Counted from the first letter of the stretch, positions 33,601-43,021 are shown. The stretch is DNA of 64,000 nucleotides from Tritrichomonas musculus (GCA_039105265.1 JAPFFF010000010.1:806001-870000); one strand, 5' to 3'. Notes: generated by a model not told the origin, from the sequence alone. Translations and numbers: made by a program.

Positions 33601-33887
33601 AAATTCATTGAAAAAGTGGGATGGAAATTAGTTTCAAAATATGAAAATGAATATGATTTGTATCGTTGAAGATATGGACATTTATGACTATTGTTTTGAT
33701 AAAATGCGGTGATAAATATATTTTGGGTTTTGGATGAGATGCATTGAAAATTAAATGTTTTAAATACATATTTTTTCGATGGATGGCCTTTCTCTTCAAC
33801 AATATTTAAATTTGTATATTTTGAATTGCTTATTGAGCTGACACAATAAAGATTGCTAAAATCAATGAATTTAAAGTGATTATTCAT
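30615..33887 (-). CDS. Pseudokinase with two blocks of Sel1-like repeats
   Basis: A 1090-residue protein. Residues about 60-275 have a kinase fold of TKL type: FAIAEGMCHLHNSLHCHGN, VYSFGVIMLELAL, and a C-lobe SEQERPSF block. The catalytic loop reads HGNLCPSN (141-148) in place of HRDxxxxN and the metal motif reads DFC (161-163). The catalytic Asp is absent and phosphotransfer is unlikely. Sel1-like (TPR-type) repeats follow at about 300-490 (LGKMYEKSKGVKRDIQKALQYYEKAA, NYGLLLQKEA...). A disordered Asn/Ser-rich middle (about 505-730), a tandem KVEEKPNIKEEE-type repeat (about 735-830) and a second Sel1 block at about 930-1060 come next. The arrangement suggests a scaffold in signalling rather than an enzyme. 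TTTC-ATG marks the start and TAAA the stop. Confidence 0.85.
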   Translation of the reverse strand: MNNHFKFIDFSNLYCVSSISNSKYTNLNIVEEKGHPSKKYVFKTFNFQCISSKTQNIFITAFYQNNSHKCPYLQRYKSYSFSYFETNFHPTFSMNFISMTTLEKLLKDPNFKKEWNDEDVMRCLFAIAEGMCHLHNSLHCHGNLCPSNVIVDEAKQCYLVDFCIYPIKKLYMKSEDICNNDYKDPNFDFNEPKFSNDVYSFGVIMLELALHFFAVGNKQTLKEFMLNSKKDKFSKFPAFFTTLINDCLSPSEQERPSFNRIIDIMKKSTFYVGSKKMNDLYDDFIKMKYIVNLADKDNAIALNKLGKMYEKSKGVKRDIQKALQYYEKAALLNYSEAQNNYGLLLQKEAKNDKEQLGKAAHFLEMSAKQENAHGMANFGVALIEGIGVQINKIEGEKYLKKSADLNYSYAQAKYGYHLLKSTNDIQEKEKAIGYIKKAIFNGDPEAHFIYSILLQHGKEPFVDKNEELADHYLELAGKMNHEKASIIYCKKFFEKFKHSISAPTSSHHPNRNYTGSTNFNRSNINNSNINLLNINSNEQQNEDCKQIAENLEKSNLINSNINIMNISASKSTPPTPYRQQTKNQPKLKLYDDTNSHHFDHQIRNGPEVPAPHENIQRSKSNYAKSPANVNKVNVIYNSTVINRCPSTPSPAIRTMKYPLPQNRQSNVNITKVIVNSTIINQKENNDPLQDNAINLELEKNKMNDESPQKIEYQKQIKVEEKPNDKIEVRPNVKVEEKPNIKEEEKPNIKEEEKQNVKVEERPNIKEEERPNIKEEERPNIKEEKINIKEEKINIKEEKINIKEEERQIIKRGNLNAKEESTIDFSSSSYSIESSENDEEEMKEHPQNKNIPTFDRNLLPTELLEKFKFYRFEYFSKRESENDDRSHYRLFQFEDAFISTQNAKVIYHFGKLYSNDESFESREKALKYFKRAADLGHGSAQIKYGTTLYNENIDKEKGLKIIMKAAINGKSQAFELLQYYFGIEQSLNKNSDICTCALIYLIQSLKLKNHKSWVFLMKELADSENERYKQEILNARFEYARELFYGKLIEKNENESFEYFIKSNQISEIKEDYPDIYEKMSQYFSNINDIT

Positions 33888-34232
33888 GAAAGTTTTTTAG
33901 AAGCTATCCTGAATTCAAATTTTCAATAAAAATAAACTATTCAAATTTAACTAAAAAATTTATTAATTTCTCAATTAAAAAAAAGTATATTTTATATATT
34001 TCTCAATAAATAACTTTTTTATAAATAAATTCAAAATTTTTCAAATTTGCTTACTTATGAAATAAAAGAATTCAAAACAAAGATCGATTTATTGTTGTTA
34101 ATTACTTGAATTATGAGGGTTTTATTTCAACAATTATTATGCTTAATTTAAAATGATTAGAGTAAAAATGAAATAAAAGTATTAAATTGATTAGAGTAAA
34201 ATTAAAGAAATTATAAACGGTTTAGTGTCTAT
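33888..34232. other. AT-rich intergenic DNA
   Basis: Nothing beyond AT-rich sequence is visible before the element at 34,233. Confidence 0.5.
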
Positions 34233-35194
34233 CAGGTATGCTTTTCAAGGAAGGGTAAGAGTAGTCTAACCGAAAATAATTTGTATACTTATTAAAAAGT
34301 ATGAAAAAAATAATGAAATTTTTGAAAAATAATTAGATTGGTAATGAAAAAATTATTAATCAAATTTGATTGTTTCAAATGTTTTTTTGAGCATGTTTTG
34401 ATATTGAATTAACTGAATCTGTTGATGAATATTATTAAACTGTTCTTTTTTGTTGAGTATTTTTAATATTGGGCTGTTCCTTTGTCAACTAATATCTTTT
34501 GGAGGGGACAATAAAATTGAAGTTCATCACTATAATAAGAAAAATACCTATACTTAAATGATTTATTGTAATTTAAACTTGTTTTCTATTTTTTCCATTT
34601 GTTGCAAATGATTTAAAAAAGTTCAATTATATATACAAATATTCATTAATATTCAAAATAAAAAAACATTTTAAAATATAGATATTAAATTAAAAATAAG
34701 TTATGATAAATGTTTCTAAAATAAATTTTCATTGAAAAGATATATCATTATATACTTCTTGTTTTATCATTATATCACAAAAAGTTAGATAATTTAACAA
34801 AAAGTTATCATTCATAAAAAAATACATTGAAAAAATATTTTCATGATATTAGGGAAATGTTACAATTATTTTATTTTTTGTCTATATAACCAATATTATA
34901 TACTGACATACAATATAAATCATTAGAAGTGAAGTAATAATCGAAACATTTTGTTCATGATTAATATCCTTGATAATCAAAAGTACGAAAAAAAGATAAA
35001 TTACAACTCCGTAAGTTATAATATTATTTTGAAATATCAAAATATCTCTCATTAATGTGATTTTTTTTATAACAGGTCCAAAAGAACAATTGTTATTGAT
35101 GTTTTTTTAACGGACAAAATAAACGGCCTCCGTTTACCTTTGGAAGACCGTTTAATTATTCGAGTTTACCCTGGACTCCCGAAAGGCATACCTG
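34233..35194. mobile_element. hAT-like non-autonomous element
   Basis: The 962-bp element begins CAGGTATGCTTTTC and ends GAAAGGCATACCTG, giving terminal repeats of about 14 bases with one mismatch. It is flanked by GTGTCTAT (34,225-34,232) and GTGTCTAC (35,195-35,202), an 8-bp duplication with one change. It fits the hAT target pattern nTnnnnAn. The inner part is AT-rich and non-coding. A short GC-richer stretch, AAACGGCCTCCGTTTACC, is near 35,122-35,140. The same left end occurs at 2,852. Confidence 0.75.
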
Positions 35195-35387
35195 GTGTCT
35201 ACCGTTCTGATTTTGTTTATCCTTTAAAATACTTTTTAATGATATGAAAAATTATTACATTTAATACATTTTATTATTATAAATTATCATCGAAAAATTA
35301 TTATTCTATAATGAAAAAACAGTAGTGAAACAGACTTTTGTCCAGAAATTGACTTTTGTCCACTAACTATATATTAATTTTTCATAA

Positions 35388-35550
35388 GTAGCTTTTTATT
35401 AACTTTTTCTAAAAAAGTCGTATTCCAATTATTTTCACGTAGACGTAATCGTAAAACGTAATCGTAAAACGTAATTGATTTTTTTTCTTGGTCTATTTTA
35501 TTGAAAAAGGTTAATCAGAAGGTAATTTTTAAAACCTCCGAAGGGCAAGT
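35388..35550. repeat. Dispersed repeat B, copy 2 (empty site)
   Basis: This stretch matches 5,510-5,870 without the 207-bp MITE. It also carries a short duplication of the CGTAATCGTAAAA segment. It therefore shows the pre-insertion sequence for the MITE at 5,538. Confidence 0.7.
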
Positions 35551-35564
35551 ACATGTTTTGGCTT

Positions 35565-35697
35565 AATCTGAATTATTCAAATGAGGATTGAATATTTTTT
35601 TGATTTTGGCATTTTGCACCAATAAAATTAAATATATAAAGTAAAATCAATTTTTCCATATATTTAATTTTCCATCCTCATTTGAATAATCTGAAAA
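35565..35697. repeat. Nested palindrome
   Basis: ATTATTCAAATGAGGAT (35,572-35,588) is repeated in reverse complement at 35,674-35,690. Inside it a second pair, AAAATTAAATATAT against ATATATTTAATTTT, folds as well. The whole could form a hairpin of about 120 bases. It may be a small foldback MITE. It ends 68 bp before the Polinton. Confidence 0.6.
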
Positions 35698-35764
35698 AAA
35701 TATTAAAAAACTTTTTTTAAATATTTATGTTCTTTTGAATTAACTTTGGTAACAATAATTTAAT

Positions 35765-35977
35765 CGTCGTATGTATTTACTGTGATTTTAGACCTTCGGT
35801 CTAAAACCCCAGTAACTCAAGAATTTAAACCCATAACTTTAAACCCGAACATATTATTCAATTTTACAACACCACTGATTCATCACCCCTTCATAAATGA
35901 TTTTCATAATTTTCATCCTCAAATCTCAAAAGTCAAAAATTGAAAACATAAATTTTATACGTAAATGATTAAATTTA
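35765..35977. repeat. Polinton left terminal inverted repeat
   Basis: 213 bp, beginning CGTCGTATGTATTTACTGTG and containing the palindrome TAGACCTTCGGTCTA. It matches the right terminus in reverse complement without a difference that I can find. Confidence 0.95.
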
Positions 35978-35999
35978 TTTTAAAATAAAGAATATGTTA

Positions 36000-36320
36000 A
36001 AACTAACGACGGTTGACGAGTAAAAACGAAATTTTCAATAATTACTCAAATTAAATATAAACTAACGACGGTTGACGAGTAAAAACGAAGATTTCAATAA
36101 TTACTCAAATTAAATATAAACTAACGACGGTTGACGAGTAAAAACGAAATTTTCAATACTTTGACGAGAAAACGACTAGTCAAATTTTTAAAATTTTTTA
36201 ATTCAATACTCTCACAAATCGAAAAAATTTTATAAAATACGTTATTTTTATTGAAATAAATATACGGTAAAAATTTAAATACTTCATATAAACTAACGAC
36301 GGTTGATGAGTGAAAAATGA
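36000..36320. repeat. Left subterminal 59-bp repeats
   Basis: Units beginning AACTAACGACGGTTGACGAG lie at about 36,001, 36,060 and 36,119, with a period of 59 bp. A fourth, partial unit lies at 36,291. The array sits between the terminal repeat and the first gene. Its function is unknown; replication or recombination sites are possible. Confidence 0.85.
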
Positions 36321-36370
36321 AAATTTTACGTTTCTTTTTCGAAAAATAACGTTCACATCAAAAGTAAAAA

Positions 36371-36871
36371 ATGCAAGCCCAAAATATGAGTTTCATAAAT
36401 CAAGTTATTAATGAATTACATATGACAAAAGAGGACCTTTCAATGTTTACACCACCAGCTGTAATATATCAAAATTATTGCCGAAATATTATTTACTCCA
36501 TCAGAAAATATGAATTTGAACTTTTAGAAATTGTTGCCCAATTTCCAGCAAACATTCGCACAGTCCGTGAAAAACAGAAAGTTCTTATTATGTTTGTTGA
36601 AGTTTATCCTAAATATCAGGATAATAATTTTATAATGATTTGGTTTAAGTTTGCACACGAAATGTTCCTAACGAAACAGAAAATTTACATTGAAGAATTC
36701 GAGTTTCAGTCTCCTAAAAAGAATAATACTTCTTCGCTGTCAATGTCATTTTCACAAACATTAAACCAAAATACGACTTCACTAATGAGAAATGTTAATT
36801 TTCAAGAAGAAGAAGACGAATATGATGGAGTTCTTAACTTGTGTCAGCAACTTAAAAAAATGAAAATATAA
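36371..36871 (+). CDS. Polinton protein, unknown (166 aa)
   Basis: This is the first gene inside the left end. It is mostly helical, with a Ser/Asn-rich stretch (about 120-145), an acidic EEEDEYDG patch and a Lys-rich C-terminus. No motif was recognised. Its position next to the polymerase gene, in the same direction, suggests an early or replication role, but that is only inference. Confidence 0.6.
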   Translation: MQAQNMSFINQVINELHMTKEDLSMFTPPAVIYQNYCRNIIYSIRKYEFELLEIVAQFPANIRTVREKQKVLIMFVEVYPKYQDNNFIMIWFKFAHEMFLTKQKIYIEEFEFQSPKKNNTSSLSMSFSQTLNQNTTSLMRNVNFQEEEDEYDGVLNLCQQLKKMKI

Positions 36872-37020
36872 TTTTGATATCTACAAATGAGCTTGTACTT
36901 TATTTTTTCTTTTCAATCTTCATTGCTACCTTTATTTTCTCTCTTTTGAAGGTTTTTTTCTTTTTTTAAACTTTAATTTTATATTTTTTATTTTTATTCT
37001 TTTCTCAATATTTATTTTAT

Positions 37021-37113
37021 ATCACATGTCTCAAAAATAATTAAATAAATTTTTATATCAAATGTCAATTTTTAATTGAATAATTATTGTTATATCACAT
37101 GTCTCAAAAAATA
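37021..37113 (+). promoter_or_regulatory. Repeated leader motif upstream of polymerase
   Basis: ATCACATGTCTCAAAAATAA at 37,021-37,040 recurs, slightly changed, at 37,094-37,113, about 50 bp before the polymerase ATG. The same motif lies in reverse at 54,498-54,517, upstream of the leftward gene at the other end of the element. This suggests a shared promoter module. Confidence 0.55.
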
Positions 37114-37159
37114 AATCTAATTATTTTTTTATTTTTTAATTTTTTATCTAATATAAAAT

Positions 37160-40100
37160 ATGTCGTTAGATAACACGCCAACAAATAAATTAATTGAGTT
37201 ATCAAATTTATTATATAATGAAAATTTAACAATTAATGATTGGAAAAATGAATTTGATAATGAAAATGATTTACGCGAAAATTTAATTGAAATGTTAGTT
37301 TCAGATATTTTAAATAAAGGATATGATGGAGAAAATAATTATAATTCCATGTATTGGTTCGTGAAAGGTTTAAATATTCCATCACCGAAACCACTTAAAC
37401 GTTACATAGATTCGGATGATTATTTATTCAAAAATTTAAATAAATACAAAATTCAAGATAACATCCACGATTTCAACCGTCAACGTTTACATGAAAAATT
37501 CAACCGTGATTTACATAAAAAAGATTCTTCATTTCTTGATGAATTAATGAAGCATTCCAAAGATATTCGTGAATTTTGGAGAAGTGATTTATTATATAAT
37601 TCACCACCAGCTGATGCATTAAATGATGAGGAATTTTTCCCTGAAGAAAAACCAAAAGATATTAATTTACGTAATATTAAATCATTTAAAGAATGGCAAA
37701 AATTAGATGATGAACAACAAACATTAGTGGATGATATGATGAAATCATTATATAAAACACCTACTAATTGGGAAATTAATTTTGAACTTTTAAACAATAA
37801 AGGCAAAAAATTAATGTTTCCATTACTCAAAAATTTCTTTCAGGAATACATAGACCCATTACCAATGGATAAATACAAAATAGAATTTAAAGTTAAAGGT
37901 CAATGGCATTCTAAACCATTAACACCTGAAGTTTATAATAAATTAATGGAAAATTTCACTGAAGAACATTTTATATTCGACCTTGACGAAATACCGGCAG
38001 AATTTACGGGATTCAATAGTGGAGATAATGCAGATTTACCTGATTGGTCATTATTTTCATCATTAAGATTTTCAAAATATTTGCATAAAGATAGGGTCCG
38101 TAAAGATGTTGGTGGTTCATTCTTTAACTATATAGCTAATGATAAAGTACCTAAAAAAGTTATTGAGTATTTAAAACGTCTTCAAATATTTAATTCATTA
38201 GTAGACGAAAAAGTTACTGTTCTTGAAGAAGCAAAAGAATACACTCGGAGTTATTATGATAATTTAACTGGTGATTTAGAATATGAAACCATTGAGATTC
38301 CAGCAAAAATTACAAAATCAACTAAACAACGTGAAGAATTGGATGATTGCTGCTTCGTTTATGCTCTCAAACAAACTGGTTATTATTCAGATGATATTTT
38401 AAATCAAATACGATTAAGAATTAATAATAGGTATTTATCACAAGGTTCAATTGAAAAAATATGTCAAGAGTTTAAGATACATATTAAGTTATCATATATT
38501 GATGACAGCAGCGATAGAAAAAATAAAAAGACAACGGTTCAACAATGCAAAAACAAAGTCCGTAAATCATATTTGGGAGTCAAAGATGCTGAACCTCAAC
38601 GAACCCATACATTTAACGTTTATGAAGACCATTATTTCATAGAAGAGAAAACACCATTTAGTACTTATTATATTAAACATTTAATTGAATGTACCGAGGA
38701 TAAATTCGATAAAGAATATAATAGTAACCATTGGAGGAAAACCAGATATTATATTTCATCATCAAATTTAGTCCGTGAATTAATGAAGCAGGGATATTTT
38801 AATCCAATCACTTATGGACAATATCGAATATTAAAAACAGTTTTCTATCATGAATTTGATAAAGATTTAACAAATATTAATTTAGAATATGAACCTGAAT
38901 ATTGCACAAAATTAATAGCTCCAAAAATTGTTAAAAAAAGCGAAAACAAAACTGACCCTACTTATTGGTACGCTGACTTTGAAGCTGACGTTTCAGGTAA
39001 TATTCATAAACCATTTATGTGTGTTCTTCAGTCACAAAATGGAAAAATTAATGAATGCTTTAAAGGTAAAACATGTAATAAACAATTTCTTGATTTCTTA
39101 CCTGATCATGCAGTCGTTTATTTCCACAATTTAGCATATGATTTTAGGATGTTTTCGTCTTTAGTTAATATCAAAAATACTATAATTAAAGGAACAAAAT
39201 TAATGCAGGCAAAGGTTGAATATGATAATAAAAAGATTTTATTTAAAGATTCAGTACCTATGTTAAATTGTAAACTTGCAGAACTTCCATCTATGTTTAA
39301 TTTAGGTCTTAACATACAAAAAGAAATTTTCCCATATAACTATTATACATTTTATAATTTAGAAAGAAATTTAGGTTCTATCAAGAATGCAAGATTAAAT
39401 GCTGGTAAGAAATGGTCAGATGAAGATTATGAATTATTTAAATCAAACATTGATAAAATCCCTAAATGTAGAATTGATGAAAACCATTTCGACATGTGGT
39501 CATATGCTGAATTTTATTGTAAACAAGATGTAAACATTCTTAGACTTGGATTTAATGAATTCAGAAATGGATTTATTAAAGATTTCAGTATTGACCCATT
39601 TAATTTCATTTCCATTTCTTCACTGGCTAATGAAGTATTTAATCAACGTGTTTATTATCCTAATGGTAACCTTTATAAATTAGGTGGTCATGTTCGTAAG
39701 TTTTGCTCAAAAGCTGTTTATGGAGGACGTTGCATGACTGCATACAATAAAAAATGGCATATATTAAAGCTACTTTGCGATTTCGACGCTGTTTCATTAT
39801 ATCCTTCAGCAATGGCACGTTTATATACCGTTGAAGGTAGACCTGAAGTTATCAAATCTGAACAATTAAACCTTGAATTCCTTTCAAAACAAGGTGCTTA
39901 CATTGTTGAAATCAAAATTACAAAAATTAATAAGCATTATCCATTCCCTCTCATTGTTCGTAAAGTAAACGGATTAAATCTTAATGACGATAATTTAAAA
40001 GAAGGTGAAACATTAAATATAATTGTCGATAATATATCATTAGAAGACCTAATCGAATTTCAAAAAATAGAGTTTGAATTTATCCGTGGTTATTATTGGG

Positions 40101-40960
40101 CAGGTAAACGTGATTATACAATCCAAAAAGAAATTAAGAAAATATTTAATAAAAGACTTGAATATAAGAAGCAACATAACCCACTACAACAATTATATAA
40201 ATTAATTATGAATTCATGCTATGGTAAAACTATTGAGAAACCAGTTGATAAAGATATTAAATATATGAATGAAGACGATTTTGAGAAATATTGGATCAAA
40301 AACTATAATAAAATTATTGAAGATACATTAATTATGGGTAGAAAGTCACCAATTCATGCTGTAAAAGTTATTAAACAAATTGAAAACCATTTTAACTTCT
40401 CACTTCTTGGTATTCAAGTTCTTTCTATGTCAAAACGAATTATGAATGAAGTAATGTGTTTAGCTTATGATTTAGGATGCCACATTTATTACCAAGATAC
40501 TGATTCAATGCATATTGAAGTTGATGATTTACCACGACTTGTTAATGGTTTTAAAGAAAAATATAATCGTGAATTAATTGGAGATAATTTAGGACAATTT
40601 CATTCAGACTTTCCAACCATTAATGGTCATGATGAAATACCAAAATCTATCGGGTCATATTTTCTAATGAAGAAAATGTATATAGATAAATTGCAAGATT
40701 CAACAGGAGAAATTGATTATATGTTCCGAGGTAAAGGTTTAACAAAAAACTCCATCAAATATGCATTTAAAGCATTCAACAATGACCCAATGAAGTTATA
40801 TAAATTCATATATAATGGAAACACACAAACGTTTGATTTAACGAAAGGTCAACCATGTTTCTCAATGAACAAAAATATGACAGTATCAACTTTAAAGAAA
40901 TTTCAACGCAAAATTAAAACAACTTATGAAAAAGGTAAGAGGAACGATTATTTTAAATAA
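37160..40960 (+). CDS. Polinton protein-primed family B DNA polymerase
   Basis: A 1266-residue polymerase that would replicate the element. The 3'-5' exonuclease blocks are present: ADFEADVSG (Asp606, Glu608), YFHNLAYDFRMF, and YCKQDVNIL. The polymerase blocks follow: DFDAVSLYPSAM (motif A, Asp876), KLIMNSCYGK (motif B) and YQDTDSMHI (motif C, Asp1113 and Asp1115). The insertions between A and B and between B and C fit the protein-primed group (DNA_pol_B_2). The N-terminal 590 residues include a stretch with DDCCFVYALKQ and, further on, EDHYFIEEKT. This stretch may be a separate fold. The gene overlaps the next, opposing gene by 8 bp at their 3' ends. The leader TTTTTATCTAATATAAAAT directly precedes the ATG. 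Confidence 0.95.
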   Translation: MSLDNTPTNKLIELSNLLYNENLTINDWKNEFDNENDLRENLIEMLVSDILNKGYDGENNYNSMYWFVKGLNIPSPKPLKRYIDSDDYLFKNLNKYKIQDNIHDFNRQRLHEKFNRDLHKKDSSFLDELMKHSKDIREFWRSDLLYNSPPADALNDEEFFPEEKPKDINLRNIKSFKEWQKLDDEQQTLVDDMMKSLYKTPTNWEINFELLNNKGKKLMFPLLKNFFQEYIDPLPMDKYKIEFKVKGQWHSKPLTPEVYNKLMENFTEEHFIFDLDEIPAEFTGFNSGDNADLPDWSLFSSLRFSKYLHKDRVRKDVGGSFFNYIANDKVPKKVIEYLKRLQIFNSLVDEKVTVLEEAKEYTRSYYDNLTGDLEYETIEIPAKITKSTKQREELDDCCFVYALKQTGYYSDDILNQIRLRINNRYLSQGSIEKICQEFKIHIKLSYIDDSSDRKNKKTTVQQCKNKVRKSYLGVKDAEPQRTHTFNVYEDHYFIEEKTPFSTYYIKHLIECTEDKFDKEYNSNHWRKTRYYISSSNLVRELMKQGYFNPITYGQYRILKTVFYHEFDKDLTNINLEYEPEYCTKLIAPKIVKKSENKTDPTYWYADFEADVSGNIHKPFMCVLQSQNGKINECFKGKTCNKQFLDFLPDHAVVYFHNLAYDFRMFSSLVNIKNTIIKGTKLMQAKVEYDNKKILFKDSVPMLNCKLAELPSMFNLGLNIQKEIFPYNYYTFYNLERNLGSIKNARLNAGKKWSDEDYELFKSNIDKIPKCRIDENHFDMWSYAEFYCKQDVNILRLGFNEFRNGFIKDFSIDPFNFISISSLANEVFNQRVYYPNGNLYKLGGHVRKFCSKAVYGGRCMTAYNKKWHILKLLCDFDAVSLYPSAMARLYTVEGRPEVIKSEQLNLEFLSKQGAYIVEIKITKINKHYPFPLIVRKVNGLNLNDDNLKEGETLNIIVDNISLEDLIEFQKIEFEFIRGYYWAGKRDYTIQKEIKKIFNKRLEYKKQHNPLQQLYKLIMNSCYGKTIEKPVDKDIKYMNEDDFEKYWIKNYNKIIEDTLIMGRKSPIHAVKVIKQIENHFNFSLLGIQVLSMSKRIMNEVMCLAYDLGCHIYYQDTDSMHIEVDDLPRLVNGFKEKYNRELIGDNLGQFHSDFPTINGHDEIPKSIGSYFLMKKMYIDKLQDSTGEIDYMFRGKGLTKNSIKYAFKAFNNDPMKLYKFIYNGNTQTFDLTKGQPCFSMNKNMTVSTLKKFQRKIKTTYEKGKRNDYFK

Positions 40961-41261
40961 ATTTTGTTTCTTTTTGTTTTTTCCTTAAGTATTCAATCAT
41001 TTTACTTCTTATTTCATAGCAGTTGAATTCTAATACATCACCAAGATAATTATCGTAATGTGTTCCGGGTAATGCTCTTTCATCATCTTTTGGTTCCCAT
41101 TTTGAAACATCAATATTCCATAATTCATCATACCACTGGTCTTGAATATCTTCAGGCACATCTGAATATTCCATATCAATTTCACTTCTCAGTGTTGCTG
41201 ATTCCCATAGTTGTTTTAATGAGTCCCACCGAAGGTCGCTGACAATATCATCAACGTTCAT
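40953..41261 (-). CDS. Polinton small acidic protein (102 aa)
   Basis: It is rich in Asp, Glu and Trp (DELWNIDVSKWEPKDDE) and ends in a Lys-rich helix. It lies between the polymerase (tail-to-tail overlap) and the integrase, in the integrase's direction and 26 bp after its stop. Not recognised. Confidence 0.55.
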   Translation of the reverse strand: MNVDDIVSDLRWDSLKQLWESATLRSEIDMEYSDVPEDIQDQWYDELWNIDVSKWEPKDDERALPGTHYDNYLGDVLEFNCYEIRSKMIEYLRKKQKETKFI

Positions 41262-41287
41262 TTATATACAAATAAAAAATAAATTTA

Positions 41288-42916
41288 TTAAATAGGATCT
41301 AATAAATATCTTGGTAATAATTGAGTATTATTTTTACCGTTAACTCTTCCTTCAACTTCATATAATCCATTCTTTTTACCAATAACTTTAAACTCCCCTG
41401 GTCTTATTACTGATCTTCTTTTCATTTTGTTATCAGTCATATTATAAACTTTAACATTTACGCCATCATTAATATTAAATTCAACGTTATTTTTAATTTC
41501 CCAGTTAGCTTGTAATATTCTCCTCACAATATAGTTTTCAAGTTCTGGATCATCATTTACCATTTTTGGAGTTACACTAAATCCTGCCCATTTACTTAAT
41601 CCTCTATGTGGTGCATTATTGTATTGATTTATGATTTCATCCATTACTTCAGGAGTTATTACGCCAATATTCATATTATACGCCATATCTCTAATAGTTC
41701 TAATTACTCTATCAACAATTCCTAAACTTGAATGTAAAGGTTCTGTTTTCTTTGCTTTCTTCTGTTCATATTTCATAAAATCAGGATAAGCGCCTTTAGG
41801 TTGTCTAGCTACTGGTTTAAAATCAATTCCTCGTGAATTATAAAATGATTCACGCGCCAACTTTGAATTAAATGCACCTTCACCATCACCGATTAAATGT
41901 TCCACCTTCATTCCTTTATCAATTAATTTTTGTAATGCTCGTAAATATGACATTGTCGCTTTTAATTCATCTTTACTAAATTCTGTTTTTGATATCATCA
42001 CATTCAAAATTTGTGCATATAAATATTTAGTGTTCACATTAATTGCAATTAAATATTTTAACGGTTGTTTTTTCTTAATATATATTTCCATTAAATCAAT
42101 CATCCATGTGTTTCTTTCTGCAACTCTATGTAATTGAAAACGTTTTATATTTTCTTTTAACGGAAATGATGAAGGTATTTTTCCCTTTTCTTCTTTCAGT
42201 TCTGGATTAAGCAATTTTAAAGCTTTAATTTTATCTTTACCTTTAAATCCCAACAATCCCGTTAATTCTACATTTGGTATTTCTATCGTTGCTCCTGGTT
42301 GTTGAAAATATTTATCCTGATATTCTTTATACCATGATTCTAAAGATTTTGTACCTCTCTTCTTCCATCCTGCTGTCAACTTTTCAAAATCCTCAAATGT
42401 TAAAAGTTCATTATCTCCATTATGTAAAATTACGTATTCATCCAACCTTTCCTTAAATGATTTCTCCTTGGGTTTTTCTTTCTTTGGGTGTGCTTCATCC
42501 CATGCTTTCTTATACTCCAAATATATTTTCCGTTTATCTTCTTCAAGTAATGGTCGAAATGATACTAAATTATATGCCGCACTTTCACCAGTTTTATTTT
42601 GGTTTTTATATACTTTACTCATTAAATCCTCTCTTGCTTTCCTCACTGCTTCTTCATAATCTGCCATTCGTTCACGTTCCATTTCTACTTCACGTCTACG
42701 TTCTTCATCCTTTACTATATCACGAATGGTTAAGTAATGAATTATATAGAAATTGTTTATATGTTGAGCTGGAATTTTCACTTTCAAATATTTTTCACAA
42801 TAATGATTTATATAATATTTCACTTGTTCCTCAAATCTATTCGGTTCATACTTTTCTATCTTACTTGTCACATATGAAATTATTCCATCTGTGTTATTAA
42901 ATAGTGTTTCAGTCAT
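41288..42916 (-). CDS. Polinton integrase (rve fold)
   Basis: A 542-residue integrase of the retroviral-like type expected in Polintons; it would join the element's ends to target DNA. The N-terminal half is helical and charged (KKEKPKEKSFKERL). The core lies at roughly 270-420, opening with NTWMIDLMEIY and continuing through YLIAINVNTKYLYAQIL, EHLIGDGEGAF and LGIVDRVIRTIRDMAYNM. A C-terminal beta-rich part (about 465-540, GVNVKVYN...RRSVIRPGEFKVIGKKNGLYEVE) resembles the SH3-like or chromo-like tails of integrases. The start is the first ATG after an AT-rich leader. Confidence 0.9.
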   Translation of the reverse strand: MTETLFNNTDGIISYVTSKIEKYEPNRFEEQVKYYINHYCEKYLKVKIPAQHINNFYIIHYLTIRDIVKDEERRREVEMERERMADYEEAVRKAREDLMSKVYKNQNKTGESAAYNLVSFRPLLEEDKRKIYLEYKKAWDEAHPKKEKPKEKSFKERLDEYVILHNGDNELLTFEDFEKLTAGWKKRGTKSLESWYKEYQDKYFQQPGATIEIPNVELTGLLGFKGKDKIKALKLLNPELKEEKGKIPSSFPLKENIKRFQLHRVAERNTWMIDLMEIYIKKKQPLKYLIAINVNTKYLYAQILNVMISKTEFSKDELKATMSYLRALQKLIDKGMKVEHLIGDGEGAFNSKLARESFYNSRGIDFKPVARQPKGAYPDFMKYEQKKAKKTEPLHSSLGIVDRVIRTIRDMAYNMNIGVITPEVMDEIINQYNNAPHRGLSKWAGFSVTPKMVNDDPELENYIVRRILQANWEIKNNVEFNINDGVNVKVYNMTDNKMKRRSVIRPGEFKVIGKKNGLYEVEGRVNGKNNTQLLPRYLLDPI

Positions 42917-43021
42917 GTTTTAAAATAAATTAAATAAAAGATATTTGATGATTTCATGAATGCAAAAATAATTATTTAGTTTATTTTTCATAAATTAAAT
43001 TTTTTATCTCATAATAAAAAT

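Noticed and set aside
42457-42900. 147-residue forward frame in the integrase gene
   Set aside because: Hydrophobic shadow of the charged N-terminal half of the integrase.
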